Below, one piece after another: positions 58,322-64,000 of a stretch of DNA of 64,000 nucleotides. The DNA is taken from assembly GCF_030247195.1 (NCBI RefSeq), contig NC_080672.1, forward strand, positions 310,566,627 to 310,630,626, given 5' to 3'. Both the position numbers and the translations under genes were made by a program. This DNA comes from Topomyia yanbarensis. Taxonomy: Eukaryota; Arthropoda; Insecta; Diptera; Culicidae. The notes below the pieces were generated by a model. It saw only the letters and a list, made by a program, of their open reading frames with translations. It was not told where the DNA came from and ran no database searches. Numbering within the stretch: position 1 is the first letter of the stretch; each line of letters starts with the position of its first letter.

Positions 58322-59020
58322 ACATTTTTTGCCTTTCTCATATAGAAAGGTTATGCAGTCGCTCTTAAAAATGACAAACTAATCCCGGCCCGGAGGGCCG
58401 AATGCCATACGCAATTCGCCTCAGTTCGTCGAGATCGGAAAATATCTGTGTGTGTATGTGAGTATGTAGAAAAAAATGTCACCTCTGTTTCCCAGAGATG
58501 GCTGGACAGATTTGCACAAACTTAGTCTCAAATGAAAGGTGCAACCTTCCCATCGGCTTCTATTTTTTTTTTTTTGTTGATTGGACTTCTGGTTCCGGAG
58601 TAACGGGTTGAAGAGTGCGACCAGCAAATTCCCATATAAACTGAAATGAAAAATTCTCAAAGGGGGGGTAAGGGAAAATTTCAAAATCAAATTTGTATCC
58701 TGAAACGTTGAGATTTGATGTAATCTCGAAAAAAAAATTTGTCGAAGATTGACTTTTTTGACTTTGGCACATTTTTGCCATTCTCATTGTTTCAGGTTAT
58801 GCAATCGCTCTAAAAATCGGCAACCTAATCTCGGCCAAAGAGGGCCAAAAAATTTTTTGGCTTGTATAGGCTTAGGTAGTAGTATGCAGTAAGGGGTTGC
58901 TACTTTAAAATTATAAGTAGTTTAAAATTTCTTAACGGATCATCCTCCTTGATTTGCCGCTGGTTTCAAGCAATGTTTCAGTGTCGACACATAGTATATC
59001 AAAATCGTGGCTGTCGATTC
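58322..59020 (-). repeat. Mosquito interspersed repeat, inverted copy
   Basis: Read on the minus strand, it matches 48200-48870: the cgacagccacgat block (59010), gcttgaaaccagcggc, taagaaattttaaa, the ctttctatatgagaaagg hairpin (58330-58350) and the GGCCCTCCGGGCC core (58388). It also includes the tttgagactaagtttgtgcaa-type block (about 58510-58535). Confidence 0.85.
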
Positions 59021-59029
59021 ATTGTAAAG

Positions 59030-59440
59030 TGAATAAAGTGAAAATAAATTAGTAAAATGAATAAAGTTTAAAAAAAATAAATGAATTAAAGGAATCAAAT
59101 AAATTAAATGAAGAAACTGAACAAAATTAATAAAATAACCGAAATGAATAAAATGAATCAAATGAACTAAATGAATTAAATGAATTAAATGAATTAAATA
59201 AATTAAATGCATTAAGTGAATTAAATGAATTAAATTAATTGAATGATTTAAATGAATTAAATGAATTAGAGGAATTAAATGAATTAAAGGAATTTGATTA
59301 ATCAAATGAATTAGATGAAGAAAATGAATAAATAAATAAAACGAATTAAATGAATTAAATGCAAGTTGGTAAAATTAAGAAACTAAATAAAATATATGAA
59401 GCGAAAAAAATAATAAACTGCATAAAACGAAAACAGTGAA
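59030..59440 (-). repeat. Degenerate short-period array (AATGAATTA-like)
   Basis: Many variants of aatgaattaa in tandem, period about 9-10 bases, strongly A-rich on the + strand. The 121-codon minus-strand ORF here (repeating LIHLIHL) is only the translation of the array. Confidence 0.8.
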
Positions 59441-60620
59441 CATAATTTTTTTAATTTAATACTGATTATAAATAATGCCACTGGTCATTTTCGCACCATG
59501 ACCAGTAAAACCTAAATCATACAACAGAGGATATTTTATTAGAGTCTTGGGAATCAAAAATGCTCCCGGTTATGCCACGAATATAACATGAATATGAATT
59601 ATAAAAGATTTCTATTACCTCACTACTAGGTGGATTACTTGATGATCTGTGTATTAATATACCATCCAACACATTTACTTCACTTTAAAACGCAACGCTT
59701 AAATCTAGCTCCAGAAATATTTTTTCCATTTTCTTTTTGAAGTGAACTTACATATTAAATTTTAGAAAAATGCGCTAAGGGTTTTTTATACTTGGGATAC
59801 GTGTCTTGTAAAAACCCGCCTTAATTGCGAAAACCGTGTAAAAAACGCGTTACACTGAATGCAAAAAAACTTAGATGATTTTGGGAAAAGTGATGGCAAC
59901 TTCCGGTTTAGTGGAATTCTCTAAAACCCAATAAATATGAAGGCTTGACGAGGAATATTTGAGGTCGGAAGCTATTTTGAAACCAAGATGGCTGTAAGAA
60001 AGGAAAAATTTCAAATCTAAAAAATACAGGGATTTCATTAATTCAACAAATAATTTTGAAGCAGACAAAATTTTACATACAATAGCGATGCAGTAAAGAG
60101 ACAACGATCGTGTTTAACCATTCTAAAGATTCGAAGATTACATGCACTGACTTTGGCGCAATATCATTCTTACCTACTCTTCGTACATTTCTACATTCGC
60201 GTCTACTTACACTTATCACCTTAAAATTGGCTATTCGCAGCCGGTGAGCTTTACCCGAGCTTCGAAGCGATGAGCTCATAATATTTTGCACGCAAACACT
60301 TTCGATGAATATTTATTCTGGGATGATTCCTTCTACATACATACTGTGCATTGAAATACGCGTAGGCAGGGCCATGCCCGCGTGGATGAAGCTTTACTGT
60401 GGAAAAGAAAGCGAAATTCGGCAATACTATTCTTCATCGTTTCAAGGAAACGAGTTGAATCACCTTCGTACATAAAAATGTGTGACTTTTCAGAAGAATA
60501 GGTGCAAAACATTTGCTTTTACAGAGATAACTAATTTTCGTATTTTTCTTGGTATGTTAAGATTTCTTTTTATTTTTCGTCAAGCATTTGTAGACGACAT
60601 GGTATTACAATATTTGCTTA
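59441..60620. other. Gene-poor interval
   Basis: No gene could be supported. Short ORFs on the minus strand (59871-60104, 60073-60291) have no recognised features. Confidence 0.35.
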
Positions 60621-61400
60621 GGGGCCATGCATAAATGACGTAGCATTTTGGGGGGTAGGGAGGGTATACCAAATTTGTGACGAAGTGTGACGAGGGGGAG
60701 GGTAGTGTCAGAAGTTGTGCGACGTAGCATTAAGTTTAAAACCCATTGTTTAGAGAAAACAATTTAATGATCATCCATTCCCAAGAGAAATAAATTTAAA
60801 TTCAAACAAGTTACTTTTGATGCGGTTTTTTCATGAGGTAAATTATACGATTCGCGGAATTGCAAGTTCGCGAAAATACAAAAAGATTTTGTATGCGGAT
60901 TTAACTTGCTACATTAGTTAGCTAATGTTGCTAATTAGTAGACTTAGTTTGAAAGCTGAATTAAATTTTCACTTCGGATTCAACCAAACAAAACTTAGTA
61001 ATTTAGATGAACGTATGCTTCTTACAATCATTGGCGGCTGCACGATTGTGAACTGAGAGAACTTCTCTTCATGCTCCCTTTGACTTATAAAATTCAAAAC
61101 AAAACTATCAACACTATATTTGTCATGAAATGGGCTTATTTTGCGCGCAATTTGCTGTTATAATGAAAATGTTGATAAAAGTCGTCAAACATTTTGAAAG
61201 GACATGTATTTAAAATAATTGAAAAACATATGTAATTTTTTTCATCTCCCGGGCGCTTTGCATGGGACGAGGGGGAGGGGGTAGGTAAATGCTACGTTAT
61301 TTACGAGGGGGAGGTTAGAATTTTGTGACCAAATGCTACGTGGGGGGAGGGAGGGGTCAAAAATCGCCGAAAAAAAGCTACGTCATTTGTGTACGGCCCC
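60621..61400. mobile_element. MITE with TTA duplication, PIF/Harbinger-like
   Basis: The left end GGGGCCATGCATAAATGACG and the complement of the right end, GGGGCCGTACACAAATGACG, are inverted and extend through GTAGC and G-rich strings (ggggtagggaggg; gggggaggga). TTA flanks both sides (60618-60620, 61401-61403), the 3-bp duplication of PIF/Harbinger elements. 780 bp, no transposase. The G-rich ends could form quadruplexes. Confidence 0.75.
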
Positions 61401-62060
61401 TTATATACTATACATAATTTCTACGATTAAGTTCAAATTTAATTTGTTTTCTGGACATGGAAAGGTCGATTATTGCACAATTTTCATAATAATAGTTTGT
61501 CCTAAAAGATTGTTCTTGGAATAAATTACGAGTTCTCAGTTGACGGCTAGATACATAAAATTTTATTTGTGAAAGTAGTGATGCGGATTGTACACGTTGA
61601 GAAATAATGTCGTTCATAAGCTTGATTGATTCAGAATATCATTGCAATATATGACGATTTAAATAAGGTGATCTCGGCTAATAGCCATATTTTTACCGCA
61701 CAGCTATTACGCAGCGTACAAAAAAATTGATTCGGAATTTCCATATTTCCATAAGGAATTATTTCCGAAGCATATATGCATGTAATAATGACAAAGACGA
61801 TGGTTCATGATTGACGAATAATTTGGAAACCGAAAATATAATACATAGTACAGTACAAAATAATTCCAAAAAATTAAAATGGAAAAAGGATTTGTTCCCT
61901 ACCGTCAAATGTTCGTTTTCTTGCAAATTGTTTCAAAATTCCAAAATAAATAACGGATAAACAATAATGAAGTTCTAGTTCAGCTACAAGCAACTAGCAG
62001 AAGATTGAGGTTCTAAAACATCTACGACATTCATCTCAAATGCGGAAACATAAATAAATC
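61401..62060. other. Gene-poor interval
   Basis: AT-rich, no recognisable feature. Confidence 0.35.
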
Positions 62061-62640
62061 ACTCTCCGTTCTTTGTTCGTGGGATTTTCTGGTAGAAATT
62101 TCCTCCAGACAATCCAGATCCCGACTCTACTCCGCGTCGAGTGACTACTTGGATCAAACTGACTCTACCTACGTCTCCGGCGCCCAATGCAGAGTATGCC
62201 AGCATCACACTTCCTCGTTCGATCTCTTTCTATTCCGAGGGTTTACCGCCCAAGATCCAATGAGGTTGCCACCTGGTTGGAACGCAGCGGTTGGGAGTGG
62301 AACGTATTTCCAGGTAGCATTCTAAGCGCATCTCATCCCATCCCGTTTGCAAGTTTTCCAGCGACAGATCACGGTGTGGCAAAAACGGGGCCTCTGCAGT
62401 TCGCTGCCCGTTTGGTTGCGGTGTGGTGGCATAACTTCTCGCGATGTGATAATGCCTTTCCTCTCTTTCCCAGACCCGGTATCGGCAATTATGTCGTCGT
62501 CCTCATCGTCGTCCAGCGATGGTTCGACTTGGATGGCTGCTGTGGTGATCATTTTGCACTCGCTCGTTGGGGATGTACAATTTTCTAAAATGTATGACTC
62601 GTTATTATGTACGAGCAAAAATTACGAATCTTATCTTTAA
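62060..62640. other. GC-rich island, possible host exon; minus-strand ORF with acidic spacer and Cys-rich tail
   Basis: A GC-rich island in AT-rich surroundings. On the minus strand an ORF (62618 down to 62322, 98 codons) contains an acidic stretch DDDEDDDII, a GSGKERKG basic site, and a tail with four Cys in its last 20 residues (C-x4-C-x4-C-x6-C) and a KR pair, a layout seen in some peptide precursors. It has no signal peptide in this exon. A ttttag acceptor lies near its start. On the + strand a polypyrimidine acceptor (cctctctttcccag, about 62461-62474) also precedes an ATG. I recognise neither product. Either strand could be coding, or neither. Confidence 0.3.
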
Positions 62641-62869
62641 AATGCGCAAAACTAATTAAAATAATAAAATTTAATTGAGAATATCCGCTCTCAATGACCA
62701 TATTTATGAACAGTGATTCGTCTTACACGCTGTATCAGTAAAATCAATTTATGATGGTGGTACATAATATGCTCAGGATTAGCATAGTAATCAAAGTTTA
62801 TTAGTATGTATATCCTCATTAAAGATTCACACACTTGCACTACCTTCGAATTTTTGTTGTTGTGATTAT

Positions 62870-63115
62870 AGAGGTTTAACCGTATTTCTAGATATTGAGG
62901 GTGTTTTCGACAATGTATCTTTCTAGTCTATTCTGGAAGCGACGCGCGGTCATGGAGTATCTGTATGCATCTCGGGTTGGATAAACGCAATACTTAGTAA
63001 TCACATTCTTTACTCGTCACTGAGACAGATCAAGGGAAAAGATCTACCAACCGGATCATTAGCAAATATCATCTTTATAGGATTGTTGTCCGGCATTCTT
63101 GCAACATACCTTGCC
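62870..63115 (+). pseudogene. Reverse transcriptase fragment of a non-LTR element
   Basis: The frame reads FLDIEGVFDNVSF (about 62887), the RT motif A with its catalytic Asp, then HGVSVCISGWINAIL and QIKGKDLPTGSLANIIF, corresponding to the RGCPQGGVLSPLLW segment of R1/Jockey-type RTs with the key Gly/Gln residues changed. One stop interrupts it at about 62924. Only about 80 codons remain before a MITE begins. The catalytic FADD motif is absent. Confidence 0.65.
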
Positions 63116-63494
63116 CACACAGAAAAAAATATTTTGTAATTTTAAGTTTATTTTCATGCACATATTTGGAGCATGAATATAAAATTAAGTTCCACCACAA
63201 ATACACATGACTTGTTGTGCTTTCTTCAACGAATTTTATAATAATTTCACACGTCGATTGAAAATTGCAGTTTCTTTAAACGGAAAACCAATGCACTTCA
63301 ATGTATTTTTACTCGAAGACTGCTGTAAGATGAATGACATGTAATATTACACGAATGACAGTGTAAAATTGCTTGTTGTTTGAGGCTCCAATTGATTTTA
63401 ACGTAATTTTCAATCAAATTTTTGATTCAATCGTTGTATGCTTACATTCGTATTGATTTACATGTCGCTTAAATTTCATTATTTTTTGGTGTGC
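63116..63494. mobile_element. Probable MITE between two LINE fragments
   Basis: The left end CACACAGAAAAAAATATTTT and the complement of the right end, GCACACCAAAAAATAATGAA, are imperfectly inverted. LINE coding sequence stops at both edges: + strand RT on the left, minus-strand RT on the right. The target duplication is not clear. Confidence 0.45.
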
Positions 63495-64000
63495 ACCGTA
63501 TCCTTACAGCTTTGGCTACATTTTGGATACTAGGTTCGCCATAGAGTGCAGCGAGCTCGTGGTTCATCCTTCGCCGCCACACACCGCCGAAGATCGTCCT
63601 TAACACCCGTCGCTCGAAAACTCCTAGCGCTTTCAGGTCCTCCTCGAGCATGGTCCAAGTCTCGTGCCCGTAGAGAACCCTCCGATCTTATTAGCGTTTT
63701 GTACATGGTGCATTTGGTGCTGGGGTGAATTTTTCTTGACCGCAGTTTCTTATGGAGTCCATAGTAGGCCCGACTTCCACTGATGATGCGTCTTCGGATT
63801 TCACGGCTCACGTTGTTGTCAGCCGTTAATAAGGATCCTAGGTAGACAAAATCCTCCACTACCTCGAAGGTATTCCCGTCATTTTCGGTTCCGCCTACCA
63901 GCATATACTTTGTTTTGGACGCATTTATCACCAGTCCGACCTTCGCTGCTTCGCGTTTCAGGCGGGTGTACAGGTCTGCCACCGTTCCAAATGTTCGGGC
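63495..64000 (-). pseudogene. C-terminal part of a LINE reverse transcriptase, frameshifted, cut by the window edge
   Basis: Minus strand: KVGLVINASKTKYML (about 63945), VVEDFVYLGSLLT (about 63855), EIRRRIISGSRAYYGL (about 63800), and KCTMYKTLIR (about 63700). Then a one-base shift leads to LYGHETWTMLEEDLKALG (about 63660) and VLRTIFGGVWRRRMNHEL (about 63590). This is the thumb and C-terminal part of an RTE/related-clade RT as repeated widely in mosquito genomes. It stops at the MITE edge (63494) within a conserved RIRW-like site. The catalytic core lies beyond the window end. Confidence 0.75.

Noticed and set aside
58940..59305. 121-codon minus-strand ORF with repeated LIHLIHL
   Set aside because: It is the translation of a degenerate short-period array partly overlapping the mosquito repeat.
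1..64000. LTR retrotransposon or integrated viral sequence
   Set aside because: I saw no paired LTRs, no tRNA primer site with a downstream pol, and no recognisable viral protein; all RT remains are of non-LTR type.

Overview
The window is repeat-rich, AT-rich nuclear DNA from an insect, most likely a culicine mosquito. That call rests on four things. One interspersed repeat with a GGCCCTCCGGGCC-type core and a CTTTCTATATGAGAAAGG-type hairpin, common in mosquito genomes, recurs at least five times. R1- and Jockey-clade non-LTR remains resemble mosquito families. hAT, Tc1/mariner and foldback MITEs are abundant. Replication-dependent histone 3' stem-loops are present. I see no intact conventional host gene; almost everything recognisable is a mobile element or a satellite.

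Layout. 0-6 kb: two decayed R1-clade retrotransposons (an ORF2 remnant, then an ORF1 remnant joined directly to a 3' UTR). 6-12 kb: sparse DNA with a foldback MITE (9.5 kb) and a Jockey element reduced to ORF1 plus 3' end (10.2-11.3 kb). 12.1-16.3 kb: an element with a TA duplication, split by a 3.2-kb hAT-type element with a perfect 8-bp duplication. 16.4-17 kb: Tc1 relic. 21.3-22.5 kb: a complete 1.2-kb retroposed unit carrying one intact zinc-knuckle ORF and 15-bp target duplications. 23-24.1 kb: a large foldback. 24.3-25.6 kb: a T-rich tract. 26.4-26.8 kb: mariner relic. 29.2-31.6 kb: a 7-bp satellite. 34.4-37.5 kb: three tandem histone-H3-derived pseudogene cassettes, each with a histone stem-loop. 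38.2-46 kb: a Helentron (Helitron-type rolling-circle transposon) with an intact 1,660-codon Rep/helicase/endonuclease ORF. 47.5-51.1 kb: two hAT insertions with 8-bp duplications. 51.3-52.4 kb: Jockey ORF1/ORF2 remnant that runs into a 5.8-kb 8-bp satellite (52.4-58.2 kb). 58.3-59 kb: an inverted copy of the mosquito repeat at 48.2-48.9 kb. 60.6-61.4 kb: a MITE with a TTA duplication. 62.9-64 kb: two further LINE fragments separated by a MITE.

The most interesting region is 34-46 kb. The Helentron ORF is followed by a canonical histone-type stem-loop. It is preceded 2 kb upstream by an Arg/Glu-rich ORF under a TATA-like box, with a consensus 5' splice site that joins in frame to an acceptor exactly at the Helentron start codon. 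The histone-H3-derived cassettes next to it end at a sequence motif also found downstream of the Helentron ORF. Together these suggest a rolling-circle element that has taken up histone-gene parts, perhaps coupling its expression to S phase. The molecular parts are seen in the sequence; the functional reading is inference.
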